DNA from: Amycolatopsis acidicola
Lineage (GTDB): Bacteria > Actinomycetota > Actinomycetes > Mycobacteriales > Pseudonocardiaceae
Reading direction: 5' to 3'
Assembly (NCBI RefSeq): GCF_007713735.2
Contig: NZ_VMNW02000071.1
Coordinates: forward strand, 1 to 48,511
DNA length: 48,511 bases
A program made the position numbers and the translations under genes. Below are positions 31,038-39,571 of this stretch, piece by piece. The notes beneath the pieces are model-generated. The model was not told the origin of the DNA, did no database searches, and worked only from the letters and a program-made list of their open reading frames with translations. Numbering within the stretch: the first letter of the stretch is position 1; the number at the start of each line of letters is the position of its first letter.

Positions 31038-32393
31038 GTGATCACCACGGAACGGCCGCGCGGCACGCTGTGGTCCGCCGACCACCGGACCACCACCGTC
31101 GCGAGCCTGCTCGTGGTCACCCTGATCGCGTTCGAGAACATGGGCGTGGCCACCGCGATGCCGACGATGGTGGCGGCGCTCGGCGGGCAGGCCCTGTATT
31201 CCTGGCCCTTCACGGCTTTCCTTGTCGCGAGCGTCGTCGCGACGGTGCTGTCCGGGCGGGTGTGCGACAGGCGCGGCCCGGCGCTCGCGCTCGTCACCGG
31301 TCCCGCGATCTTCCTCGGCGGGCTCTTCCTTTGCGGCAGCGCCGCGAACATGCCGATGCTGCTCGCCGGCCGGGTGTTGCAGGGGCTGGGTTCCGGGGTG
31401 GTGCTGGTCGCCGTGTCCCTGTTGATCGCGCTGGTCTACACCGATCGCGAGCGGCCCGCGATGTACGCCGCGAACGCCGCCGCGTGGGTGCTGCCCGCCG
31501 TCGTCGGGCCTTCGGTGGCCGGTGTGGTCACGGAAAGCGTCGGCTGGCGCTGGGTTTTCTTCGGGCTCACCCCGTTGGCGCTGCTGGGGCTGGTGATGCT
31601 CGTGCCGATCGCGCGCAGGCTCGGCGGCCCGGAACCCGGTCAGCGGCAACGCCGCGCGGGGGTCACCGCCGCCGTGGCCGCCGCGATCGGTGTGGCCGCG
31701 CTCACGTGGGCGGCGCAGCATCCCTCGCCGTCGGCGCTCGGCTACGGCCTGGCGGGCCTGGTCGCGCTTGCTTTTTCGGCGCGGCGGCTCCTGCCGGCCG
31801 GGACGCTTCTCGCGCGGGCGGGGCTGCCAACGGTGGTTGCTTCCCGTGCGCTGCTCGGCGGTGCATACGCCGGAATGGAGGCGTACCTGCCGCTGACGAT
31901 GGCCAGGGTGCACGGCTACTCCCCGGCCCTCGCGGGACTGCCCCTCACGGTCGCCGCGCTCGGCTGGTCGGCCGCGTCCTGGCTGCAGGGCCGGTACCCC
32001 GACTGGTCTCGGGAAGTGTTGCTGCGCATAGGTTTCGGCCTTGTCGCGGGATCGATGGTGGTGTTCGCCTTCGTCGCCGAGCCGTGGTGCCCCGGCTGGG
32101 TCGCGTTCGTCGGCAGCGTGGTCGGCGGCGCGGGCATGGGCACCGCGTACCCGTCGATCAGCCTGCTGCTGCTCCGCTTCTCGCCGGTGGCCGAACGCGG
32201 GTTCAACACCTCCGCGATGCAGGTCTCGGACTGGGTCGCTTCGGCGCTGACCGTCGGCTTCGGCGGCGTCCTGCTGGGGCTCTTGGCCTCGGCGGAGCGG
32301 CCCTCGGCCGCGGTGTTCGTGCTGGCGGTGTGCCTGACCGGCTTGGCGCTGGCTGGGGCGGGGATCACGCGCCGGTGGCCCACACGCGGGTGA
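31038..32393 (+). CDS. MFS transporter, drug efflux type
   Basis: Integral membrane antiporter of about 451 residues with 12-14 hydrophobic segments. Motif A appears as GRVCDRRGP between segments 2 and 3. The R of motif B is in LLAGRVLQGLGSG, and the antiporter motif C is WVLPAVVGPSVAGVV, so proton-driven efflux is expected. The substrate is unknown. The start is GTG 31038 or TTG 31023; GGAGG at about 31017-31022 fits neither ideally. It is inserted between two backbone genes, PlsC and cysteine desulfurase, with short gaps and the same direction. Confidence 0.9.
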   Translation: MITTERPRGTLWSADHRTTTVASLLVVTLIAFENMGVATAMPTMVAALGGQALYSWPFTAFLVASVVATVLSGRVCDRRGPALALVTGPAIFLGGLFLCGSAANMPMLLAGRVLQGLGSGVVLVAVSLLIALVYTDRERPAMYAANAAAWVLPAVVGPSVAGVVTESVGWRWVFFGLTPLALLGLVMLVPIARRLGGPEPGQRQRRAGVTAAVAAAIGVAALTWAAQHPSPSALGYGLAGLVALAFSARRLLPAGTLLARAGLPTVVASRALLGGAYAGMEAYLPLTMARVHGYSPALAGLPLTVAALGWSAASWLQGRYPDWSREVLLRIGFGLVAGSMVVFAFVAEPWCPGWVAFVGSVVGGAGMGTAYPSISLLLLRFSPVAERGFNTSAMQVSDWVASALTVGFGGVLLGLLASAERPSAAVFVLAVCLTGLALAGAGITRRWPTRG

Positions 32394-32419
32394 ACCGGAC
32401 GGTCTACCCTGGTAAGGCG

Positions 32420-33622
32420 ATGACCTATCTCGACCACGCGGCGACGACACCCATGTTGCCGGAAGCCATTGCGGCGATGAGCGAGGCGCTGTCCACCGTG
32501 GGCAACGCCTCTTCGCTGCATTCCTCCGGCAGGCGCGCCCGGCGGATGGTCGAGGAGGCCCGCGAGGTCATCGCCGAGGCGCTGGGCGCCCGGCCGTCCG
32601 AGGTGATCTTCACCGGTGGCGGCACGGAGAGCGACAACCTCGCGGTCAAGGGGATCTTCTGGGGCCGCCGCAACGCCGAGCCCGCCCGCCGCCGCATCCT
32701 GGCCAGTGTGGTCGAGCACCACGCGGTGCTGGACGCGGTGCAGTGGCTGGAGGAGCACGCCGAGGCCGAGGTCACCTGGCTCGAGGTCGACGACCAGGGC
32801 CGGGTGCTGCCGGAGACCGTGCGCAAGGCCATCGAGCAGGCCCCGGACGAGGTGGCGCTGGTCACGGTCATGTGGGCGAACAACGAGGTCGGCACCGTCA
32901 ACCCGATGGCCGAGCTCGCCTCGATCTGCGCCGAATACGAGATCCCGCTGCACACCGACGCCGTGCAGGCGGTCGGTGCCGTGCCGGTCGACTTCGCGGC
33001 CAGTGGCACCACGGCGCTCACGCTCACCGGGCACAAGCTCGGCGGGCCGTACGGCGTCGGAGCGCTGCTGCTGGCGAGGGACACGCCCTGCGTGCCGCTG
33101 CTGCACGGCGGCGGCCAGGAGCGTGACGTCCGCTCCGGCACGCTCGACGTGCCGGCCATCCACGCCTTCGCCACCGCGGTGCAGGCCGCCGTGGCGGGGC
33201 AGCCGCGGCATGAGGCCACCGTCGGCGCGCTGCGGGACGAGTTGGTCGCGGCGGTGCTGCGCGAAGTGCCGGACGCGGTGCTCAACGGCGCCCCGCCGGG
33301 GCCGGAGCGGCTCCCCGCGAACGCGCACTTCACGTTCCCCGGCGCGGCGGGCGACAGCCTGCTGATGTTGTTGGACGCCAAGGGAATCGAGTGCTCCACC
33401 GGCTCGGCCTGCACGGCCGGGGTCGCCCAGCCGAGCCACGTGCTGCTGGCCATGGGCGCGGACGCCACGTCGGCCCGCTGCTCGCTGCGGTTTTCCCTCG
33501 GCCACACCAACACCCGGGCGGACGTCGAGGCGTTGGCGGCCGAGATCGGTGGTGTGGTCGCCAGGGCGCGGCAGGCGGGGCTGACCGGGTTGCGCAAGCA
33601 GAAGACACAGCAGGGGGTGTGA
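32420..33622 (+). CDS. Cysteine desulfurase (IscS/NifS family, tRNA thiolation context)
   Basis: PLP enzyme of 400 residues that releases sulfur from cysteine as persulfide. It begins MTYLDHAATTPMLPEA. The PLP lysine is Lys206 in TGHKLGGPYG, and the EHHAV histidine and TDAVQAVG are present. The catalytic cysteine lies in CSTGSACTAG (Cys331) in a short loop. It overlaps mnmA by 1 nt (TGATG), so sulfur delivery to MnmA for tRNA thiolation is likely. Mycobacterial counterpart Rv3025c, annotated iscS. Confidence 0.95.
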   Translation: MTYLDHAATTPMLPEAIAAMSEALSTVGNASSLHSSGRRARRMVEEAREVIAEALGARPSEVIFTGGGTESDNLAVKGIFWGRRNAEPARRRILASVVEHHAVLDAVQWLEEHAEAEVTWLEVDDQGRVLPETVRKAIEQAPDEVALVTVMWANNEVGTVNPMAELASICAEYEIPLHTDAVQAVGAVPVDFAASGTTALTLTGHKLGGPYGVGALLLARDTPCVPLLHGGGQERDVRSGTLDVPAIHAFATAVQAAVAGQPRHEATVGALRDELVAAVLREVPDAVLNGAPPGPERLPANAHFTFPGAAGDSLLMLLDAKGIECSTGSACTAGVAQPSHVLLAMGADATSARCSLRFSLGHTNTRADVEALAAEIGGVVARARQAGLTGLRKQKTQQGV

Positions 33623-34710
33623 TGCGGGTACTGGCCGCGATGAGCGGGGGAGTGGATTCGGCGGTGGCCGCGGCGCGCGCGGTCGAGGCCGGGCATGACG
33701 TCGTCGGGGTGCATCTCGCCCTGTCGGCGAAGCCGGGCACGCTGCGCACCGGCGCGCGTGGCTGCTGCACGATCGAGGATTCGCACGACGCCCGTCGTGC
33801 CGCCGACATCCTCGGGATTCCGTTCTACGTCTGGGATTTCGCCGAGCGGTTCACCGAAGAGGTGATCGAGAGCTTCGTCGGTGAGTACGCCGCGGGCCGC
33901 ACGCCGAACCCGTGCGTCACCTGCAACGAGAAGATCAAGTTCGAGGCGCTGCTGGAGAAGGCGATGGGCCTCGGGTTCGACGCCGTCGCCACCGGCCACT
34001 ACGCGCGTCTGTCCTTTGTGGACGGCGTGCCGGAGCTGCGGCGCAGCGCGGACCCCGGCAAGGACCAGTCCTACGTCCTCGCCTCGCTGACGCCGGAGCA
34101 GCTGCGGCATTCGCTGTTCCCGCTCGGGGACACGCACAAGTCCGAGGTGCGCGCCGAGGCTGAACGCCGCGGGCTCGCGGTGGCGAACAAGCCGGACAGC
34201 CACGACATCTGCTTCATCCCGGACGGCGACACGAAGAAGTTCCTGGAGCGCAGGCTCGGGCAGCACCCCGGCGATCTCGTGGACGCGGAGACCGGCGCCG
34301 TGCTGGGCCGCCACACCGGGGTGCACGGGTTCACCATCGGCCAGCGCAAGGGCCTCGGCGTCGAGCAGCCGGCGGCCGATGGCAAGCCGCGGTACGTGCT
34401 CTCGCTGGAGCCCGTCTCCGGCACCGTCAAGGTCGGCTCCGCGGAGCAGCTCGAGGTGCGCGAGATCGAGGCGGACAGGCCGATCTGGCCGTCGGAGCGT
34501 CCGCTCGACGGGCCTACCGAATGCGTGCTGCAGGTGCGCGCGCACGGCGGCACCGCCGACGCCGTGGCCGAGGTCGTGGACGGCAGGGTGCGCATCCAGC
34601 TGCGTGAGCCGCTGCGCGGCGTCGCGCCAGGGCAGGTCGCGGTGCTCTACGGTCCGGACAAACGTGGGGATCTGGTCCTCGGCAGCGCTAAAATCGCCGT
34701 GACGGCCTGA
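33622..34710 (+). CDS. mnmA: tRNA 2-thiouridylase MnmA
   Basis: Thiolates U34 of Lys, Glu and Gln tRNAs in the cytoplasm; 362 residues. The ATP pyrophosphatase P-loop is MSGGVDSAVAA (residues 7-17). The catalytic cysteines are Cys98 in TPNPCVTCN and Cys197 in SHDICFIP. GHYARL and GKDQSYVL are also family-typical, and the C-terminal beta-barrel (TIGQRKGLGV, LSLEP) is complete. It is coupled to the cysteine desulfurase gene. Mycobacterial counterpart Rv3024c (trmU). Confidence 0.97.
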   Translation: MRVLAAMSGGVDSAVAAARAVEAGHDVVGVHLALSAKPGTLRTGARGCCTIEDSHDARRAADILGIPFYVWDFAERFTEEVIESFVGEYAAGRTPNPCVTCNEKIKFEALLEKAMGLGFDAVATGHYARLSFVDGVPELRRSADPGKDQSYVLASLTPEQLRHSLFPLGDTHKSEVRAEAERRGLAVANKPDSHDICFIPDGDTKKFLERRLGQHPGDLVDAETGAVLGRHTGVHGFTIGQRKGLGVEQPAADGKPRYVLSLEPVSGTVKVGSAEQLEVREIEADRPIWPSERPLDGPTECVLQVRAHGGTADAVAEVVDGRVRIQLREPLRGVAPGQVAVLYGPDKRGDLVLGSAKIAVTA

Positions 34711-34753
34711 GCAGGCGGAGCACCACACCGTCCCGGAAAAGGGGAGGCGGACT

Positions 34754-35143
34754 GTGCGTGAGCAATTCGGCCCATCCCGGCAGGACCCGCAGGCCGGCCC
34801 CCTGCTCCGGCTCGAAGTGCGCCATCCGGGCCCGGACATCACGGTGATAGCGGTGGGCGGCGAGGTCGACCTGCTGACCGCGCCCCGGCTCGACGCCTGC
34901 CTCGCCGAGGAGCTGGCCTCCGGCTGCGGCGAGCTCATCCTCGACCTGTCGCACGTCGAGTTCCTCGGTGCCGCGGGCCTGGAAGTGATCGCCCGCGCCG
35001 CACGGGGATGCGAGCGCGCGCAGCTGGTCTGTGGCCCGCGCGTCGCGCGCGTGCTCGCGCTGACCGGCCTCGCCGGCGGCATCACGGTCCACGACACCGT
35101 GGAAGTCGCCGAAAAAACGGCAAAAACCCGGGCTGGAGACTGA
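34754..35143 (+). CDS. STAS domain protein (anti-sigma factor antagonist-like)
   Basis: Single STAS domain protein of 129 residues from a GTG start with GGAGG upstream. VEVRHPG-like strands and VGGEVDLLTAPRLDACLAEEL match SpoIIAA/RsbV proteins. The loop after DLSHVEFLG reads AAGL, where phosphorylatable antagonists have D-S-S-G or D-S-T-G, so the regulatory serine is replaced by alanine. It may be a constitutively active antagonist or a scaffold. It heads an apparent operon with CheB and CheR, 83 nt upstream of cheB. Confidence 0.88.
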   Translation: MREQFGPSRQDPQAGPLLRLEVRHPGPDITVIAVGGEVDLLTAPRLDACLAEELASGCGELILDLSHVEFLGAAGLEVIARAARGCERAQLVCGPRVARVLALTGLAGGITVHDTVEVAEKTAKTRAGD

Positions 35144-35226
35144 CCGGCACGCCTTCGGAAGGACTACCGTCAAACGGAACGGGTAACACTCGACTGCACG
35201 GGCGACGCGAGGGCGGAGGCAGCGGA

Positions 35227-36267
35227 GTGGGTGAGCAGACCCGCGATCTGATCGTGGTCGGCGCTTCGGCCGGGGGAGTGGAAGCGCTGCGCGAGTTCGC
35301 GGGAGGGCTGCCCGGCAACCTCGATGCCGCCGTACTGGTGGTGCTGCACCTGCCGCCCGGCGGGGCGAGCGCGCTGCCCGCGATCCTGGCCCGCTCCGGC
35401 CCGCTGCCGGTGGAAACCGCGGTGCACGAGCTTTCCCTGGAGCACGGCCGGATCTACGTCGCGCCACCGGATCACCACCTGCTCGTCCGCGACGGCCGCA
35501 TGCAGCTGTCCCGCGGGCCCACGGAAAACGGGTACCGGCCGGCGGTGGACGTGCTCTTCCGGTCGGCGGCACAGGCACACGGCGACGGTGTGATCGGGGT
35601 GGTGCTGTCCGGCTCGCTGGACGACGGCTCGGCCGGGCTCGCCAGCATCAAGTCCCGCGGTGGTCTCGCGCTGGTGCAGGACCCCGGGGACGCGCTGTAC
35701 CCCGGAATGCCCGAAAGCGCGCTCGCGAGGGTCGCGGTGGACCAGGTGTTGTCCGCGAACGAAATGGGTGCGGTACTGGGAGGTCTGGTGCGCGAGCCTA
35801 CGAACGGCGGCAGCGGTCCGCCATCGCGACTCGAAGAGGTCGAAGACCGGATCGCGCGCGCGGAGAGCGCGATCGGGATCGGGATACCGGAAGTGGTCGA
35901 CGTTTCCCAGCCGTCCGGGCTCGCGTGCCCGGACTGCCACGGCGTGCTCTTCACAGTGGACGAACTGCATTCCCGCTACCGCTGCCGCGTCGGGCACGCC
36001 TGGACGGCGCAGGCGTTGCTGGAGCAGCAGTCGAAGGACGTCGAGCACGCGCTGTGGGCGGCGTTGCGCGCGCTGGAGGAAAAGCGCGACCTGGCGCGGC
36101 GGATGAGCAGGAACGCGCGGGAGCACGGTTTCGGATACGTCGCCGAGCGCTACACCAGGCACCACGACGAGGCTTCGGGCGCGGCCGACACGCTGCGCCG
36201 GTACCTGCTCGGCGGTTCACTGTTGCCGGGCGGGGCCAACGAGGAACCACCGGGTGAATCGGCCTGA
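35227..36267 (+). CDS. Stand-alone CheB-type methylesterase with C-terminal zinc-like motif
   Basis: Protein of 346 residues (GTG start, GGAGG upstream). The CheB methylesterase domain fills residues 1-190: VGASAGGVEAL carries the catalytic serine, VVLHLPPGG the histidine, and GVVLSGSLDDGSAG the aspartate. There is no receiver domain at the N-terminus, so it is not controlled by CheA phosphorylation in the usual way. The C-terminal part has CPDCHGVL and RYRCRVGHAW, a CxxC...CxxxH arrangement likely to bind zinc, then a helical tail. It lies between STAS and CheR genes. No chemoreceptor substrate is present in the window. Confidence 0.92.
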   Translation: MGEQTRDLIVVGASAGGVEALREFAGGLPGNLDAAVLVVLHLPPGGASALPAILARSGPLPVETAVHELSLEHGRIYVAPPDHHLLVRDGRMQLSRGPTENGYRPAVDVLFRSAAQAHGDGVIGVVLSGSLDDGSAGLASIKSRGGLALVQDPGDALYPGMPESALARVAVDQVLSANEMGAVLGGLVREPTNGGSGPPSRLEEVEDRIARAESAIGIGIPEVVDVSQPSGLACPDCHGVLFTVDELHSRYRCRVGHAWTAQALLEQQSKDVEHALWAALRALEEKRDLARRMSRNAREHGFGYVAERYTRHHDEASGAADTLRRYLLGGSLLPGGANEEPPGESA

Positions 36268-36299
36268 GCAAGCCAGGCGGGGCGAGGTAGGGTCCGCAC

Positions 36300-38162
36300 G
36301 TGAGCGACCAGAAGGAACTTGACTTCGACGAGGGTTTCGAGGCGATCCTCGACTATGTCAAGGAGGCCCGGGGTTTCGACTTCACCGGGTACAAGCGCAG
36401 CAGCCTGATGCGCCGCGTCGGCAGGCGCATGACGCAGGTCGGCATCGCGGGCTACCCGGAGTACCTCGACTACCTGCAGGTCAACGCGGACGAGTTTGCT
36501 GCGCTGTTCAACACGATCCTGATCAACGTGACGTCGTTCTTCCGCGACGACGACGCCTGGGACTACCTGCGCTCCGACGTCATCCCGATGCTGCTGGCCG
36601 AGCACAGTCCCGAGGATCAGCTGCGGATCTGGAGCGCGGGCTGCGCTTCCGGCGAGGAGGCGTACAGCCTCGCGATCGCGTTCGCGGAGGCGATGGGGCT
36701 CGAGCAGTTCCGCCAGCGGGTCAAGATCTACGCCACCGACGTGGACGAGGAAGCGCTCGTGCAAGCCCGTGCGGCCACCTATGGGGAGCGCGAGCTCGCG
36801 GGGGTTCCCGAGGAATACCTCGACCGCTACTTCGAGCCGCAGGGCAGCAGGCACGTCTTTCACAAGGATCTGCGCCGGTCGGTGATCTTCGGCCGCAACG
36901 ACCTCGTGCAGGACGCCCCGATCTCGCGCATCGATCTGCTCGTCTGCCGCAACACGCTGATGTACTTCACCGCCGAGAGCCAGGCGAGCATCCTGCGCAA
37001 ACTGCATTTCGCCCTGGTGCCAAGGGGAGTCCTGTTCATGGGCAAGGCGGAGCTGCTGCTCTCGCACAGCCGCATCTTCGACCCGATCGACCTGCGGCAC
37101 CGGTTCTTCCGCAAGATTCCCACCAGCACGCTCGGCGGCGTGTTCTACGACCACAGCATGCTGAACACCCAGCGCCACAGCCCCGGCGAGCTGGAGGAGC
37201 TGCGGTCGCTGGCGTTCGGCGCGACCCCGGTGGCGCAGGTCGTGGTGAACACCGAAGGCGTCGTGGCACTGGCGAACCAGCAGGCACAGCAGTTGTTCTC
37301 GCTGTCCGACCGCGATGTCGGCAGGCCGTTGCGGGACCTGGAGATCTCCTACCGCCCGATCGAACTGCGCGCGCTGATCGACCAGGCGCGCGAGGAACGC
37401 CGCGCGCTGCGGGTGAAGGACATCGAATGGCAGCGCGGCCCCGGCGAGGTGCTGGCGCTGGAACTGCACGTGAGCCCCCTGATCTCCCTGTCCGACGAGC
37501 CGATCGGCGTGTCCGTGGTCTTCCATGACGTCACGACGAACCACCGGCTGCTCACCGAGCTGGCCAACGCGAACCGGCAGCGGGAGAACGCCTACGAGGA
37601 GCTCCAGTCCACCACCGAGGAGCTGGAGACCACGAACGAAGAGCTCCAGTCGACGGTCGAAGAGCTGGAGACGACGAACGAGGAACTGCAGTCCACCAAC
37701 GAAGAGCTGGAGACCACCAACGAGGAGCTGCAGTCGACGAACGACGAGCTGCAGACCATCAACAACGCGCTGCGGGACCGCACGAGGGAGCTCGACGACG
37801 TCAACGAGTTCCTCGAATCCATCCTGACCTCGCTGCGTGCCGGCATCGTCGTGGTGGACCAGGAAATGCGCGTGGTGGCGTGGAACGCGGGCGCGGAGGA
37901 CCTGTGGGGGCTGCGCCGCGACGAGGCCGAGGGCGAGCATCTGCTGAACCTCGACATCGGGCTGCCGCTGGACAACCTCCGGCCGGTGGTGCGCTCGGCG
38001 CTCGCGGATTCCTCCTATGCCAAGGAAACCGTGCTGGACGCGGTGAACCGGCGGGGCCGTTCGGTGCTGATCCGGGTGACCTGCGGCGCGCTGCGCAATC
38101 GCGACGGGGCGTCCACCGGGGCGATACTGGTGATGGAGACCGCCGACGAGGTCACGGAGTAG
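36300..38162 (+). CDS. CheR-type methyltransferase fused to PAS, coiled coil and PAS
   Basis: Multidomain protein of 620 residues. CheR N-terminal helices are at about 10-65 and the SAM-dependent domain at about 75-280 (IWSAGCASGEEAYSLA, the IYATDVDEEAL motif, VCRNTLMYF). A PAS-like domain follows at about 305-420. A long coiled coil of 14-residue repeats (EELQSTNEELETTN type) occupies about 425-500, and a second PAS domain about 505-610 (AGIVVVDQEMRVVAWNAGAEDLWG). This is the C-terminal two thirds of the common CheB-CheR-PAS fusion proteins, here encoded apart from CheB. GTG start 36300. The 3' end overlaps the convergent STAS-HATPase gene by 11 nt. Confidence 0.92.
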   Translation: MSDQKELDFDEGFEAILDYVKEARGFDFTGYKRSSLMRRVGRRMTQVGIAGYPEYLDYLQVNADEFAALFNTILINVTSFFRDDDAWDYLRSDVIPMLLAEHSPEDQLRIWSAGCASGEEAYSLAIAFAEAMGLEQFRQRVKIYATDVDEEALVQARAATYGERELAGVPEEYLDRYFEPQGSRHVFHKDLRRSVIFGRNDLVQDAPISRIDLLVCRNTLMYFTAESQASILRKLHFALVPRGVLFMGKAELLLSHSRIFDPIDLRHRFFRKIPTSTLGGVFYDHSMLNTQRHSPGELEELRSLAFGATPVAQVVVNTEGVVALANQQAQQLFSLSDRDVGRPLRDLEISYRPIELRALIDQAREERRALRVKDIEWQRGPGEVLALELHVSPLISLSDEPIGVSVVFHDVTTNHRLLTELANANRQRENAYEELQSTTEELETTNEELQSTVEELETTNEELQSTNEELETTNEELQSTNDELQTINNALRDRTRELDDVNEFLESILTSLRAGIVVVDQEMRVVAWNAGAEDLWGLRRDEAEGEHLLNLDIGLPLDNLRPVVRSALADSSYAKETVLDAVNRRGRSVLIRVTCGALRNRDGASTGAILVMETADEVTE

Positions 38163-38931
38163 GCCAGGCGGGATGCCGGGTGAACCAGTCCGGCGCCGAG
38201 GCCAGTACGGCCCAGACGACCTTGCCGCCGCGGACGTCCGGCATGCAGCCCCATGACCGGCTCAGATCGGCGACGATGTGCAGGCCGTAGCCGTCCGGCA
38301 GCCCGTCCGCGCGCTGGCGGAGGACAGCCGGGGTCGTCACGCCGTCCCGCACCGCGACCGTGAGCAGCCCGCGGCGCAGTTCCAGCCGCACCTCGAACTC
38401 CGTGTCCGCGTGCCGGAAAGCGTTTTCGACCAGCTCCGAGGCGATGCACGCGGCGTCCTGCGCCAGATGGCCGATGTGCCACTGCTCGGTCGTCGTGCGC
38501 ACGAACTTGCGCGCCAGATGCGAGCTGGCGGCCACCGGCGGGTACCGCATGACGCTGCGTCTTCGGGGTGGTGCCTCGTCGAGGGCGGCGATGGCGGACG
38601 TGGCCGAGTCGTAGACGCGGACGAACCGGCGCACGGTGCTCGCGTCGAGTTCCCCCCGCCGGACCGGGTTGGTGGCCACCAGAAGGAGCGGCAGGTTGGG
38701 CCATTCGCTGATCCGCAGTGAGGCCGCGGAAAAAACGCTGAGCGCCGCACTGTTGCCTACTTCGAGGCTGTCGATGTCGACCACCAGCGCTCTCGGTTCT
38801 TCGACCGCCAGCTTGATCAGCGTGTCCCGCAGTTCGCGGTAGCTGACCGTGTCGAGTACTCCCGCGACAGTGACCACGAAGCATTGGGAGACCGTGGTGT
38901 GCGCGCTGGTGATGTGCTGCCTTCCACTCAT
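38152..38931 (-). CDS. STAS-HATPase fusion (antagonist plus anti-sigma kinase)
   Basis: Fusion of about 259 residues; a GTG two codons earlier (38937) is an alternative start. The N-terminal STAS domain (FVVTVAGVLDTVSYRELRDTL, VVDIDSLEVGNSAALSVF) has a serine at the phosphorylation position in GNSAAL. The C-terminal HATPase_c_2 domain has the N-box SELVENAFRHADTEF, VAVRDG and the DGYGLHIVADLSRSWG G2 region of RsbW-type kinases. The two halves of a partner switch thus sit in one chain. It is convergent with the CheR gene. The sigma factor partner is not in the window. Confidence 0.9.
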   Translation of the reverse strand: MSGRQHITSAHTTVSQCFVVTVAGVLDTVSYRELRDTLIKLAVEEPRALVVDIDSLEVGNSAALSVFSAASLRISEWPNLPLLLVATNPVRRGELDASTVRRFVRVYDSATSAIAALDEAPPRRRSVMRYPPVAASSHLARKFVRTTTEQWHIGHLAQDAACIASELVENAFRHADTEFEVRLELRRGLLTVAVRDGVTTPAVLRQRADGLPDGYGLHIVADLSRSWGCMPDVRGGKVVWAVLASAPDWFTRHPAWPTP

Positions 38932-39081
38932 CCGCACTCGCCCGTTCGACCGGACATCGATACTACCTCCGCGATGTCCTCGAAGTTGTCTGTCGGCCTG
39001 CGGCCGTTCCCGACAACGTGGTACCCCGGACGTGGAAAAGTATTCGACTCAACTCGCCGGAGTATGGCACGAAACGCTTGC

Positions 39082-39534
39082 CTAGAGCAAAAGTTTAAAT
39101 CCGGCATGGCTTCGTTCGAAACCGAGCTTTTCGTAGAACCGATGCGCGCCGGTTCGTGAGACGTCCGACGTCAGCTGGATCAGCGCGCAGTCGCGGCGGC
39201 GCGCCTCCTCCACGGCCCATTTCATGAGCTGCCCGCCGAGCCCGCCGCCGCGCCTGTCCGCACGCACTCGCACGGCCTCGACGAGCGCGCGCGTGGCGCC
39301 CTGGCGGGACAGCCCGGGGATGAACGTGAGCTGCAGGGTGCCGATGAGCTCGCCGTCCTCCTCGGCCACCGCGAGGAGTTGGTTCCGGTCGGCGTCGATC
39401 GCGGCGAACGCGCGCTGGTAGGGGGCCGGGTCTGCGGTGTTCTCGCGGCTTCGGCCGAGGTGGTCGTCGGCCAGCATCGCCACGATCGGCTCGACATCGG
39501 CGGCCTCGGCACGTCTAATGTGGATCTCGCTCAC
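39082..39534 (-). CDS. GNAT family N-acetyltransferase
   Basis: Acetyltransferase of 150 residues from a GTG start. It begins EIHIRRAEAADVEPIVAMLADD. The acetyl-CoA loop is VRADRRGGGLGGQLMKWAVEEARRR, and the C-terminal motif B is ALIQLTSDVSRTGAHRFYEKLGFERSHAGFKL, typical of the YpeA/PhnO-like group. Upstream in-frame codons to 39765 lie in the divergent acyl-CoA synthetase gene and are excluded. The substrate is unknown. The gene is flanked by an 11-bp direct repeat (GAGTATGGCAC at 39060 and 39542). Confidence 0.9.
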   Translation of the reverse strand: MSEIHIRRAEAADVEPIVAMLADDHLGRSRENTADPAPYQRAFAAIDADRNQLLAVAEEDGELIGTLQLTFIPGLSRQGATRALVEAVRVRADRRGGGLGGQLMKWAVEEARRRDCALIQLTSDVSRTGAHRFYEKLGFERSHAGFKLLL

Positions 39535-39571
39535 AGCACCCGAGTATGGCACCGTCGCCGGGAGGGTACCC

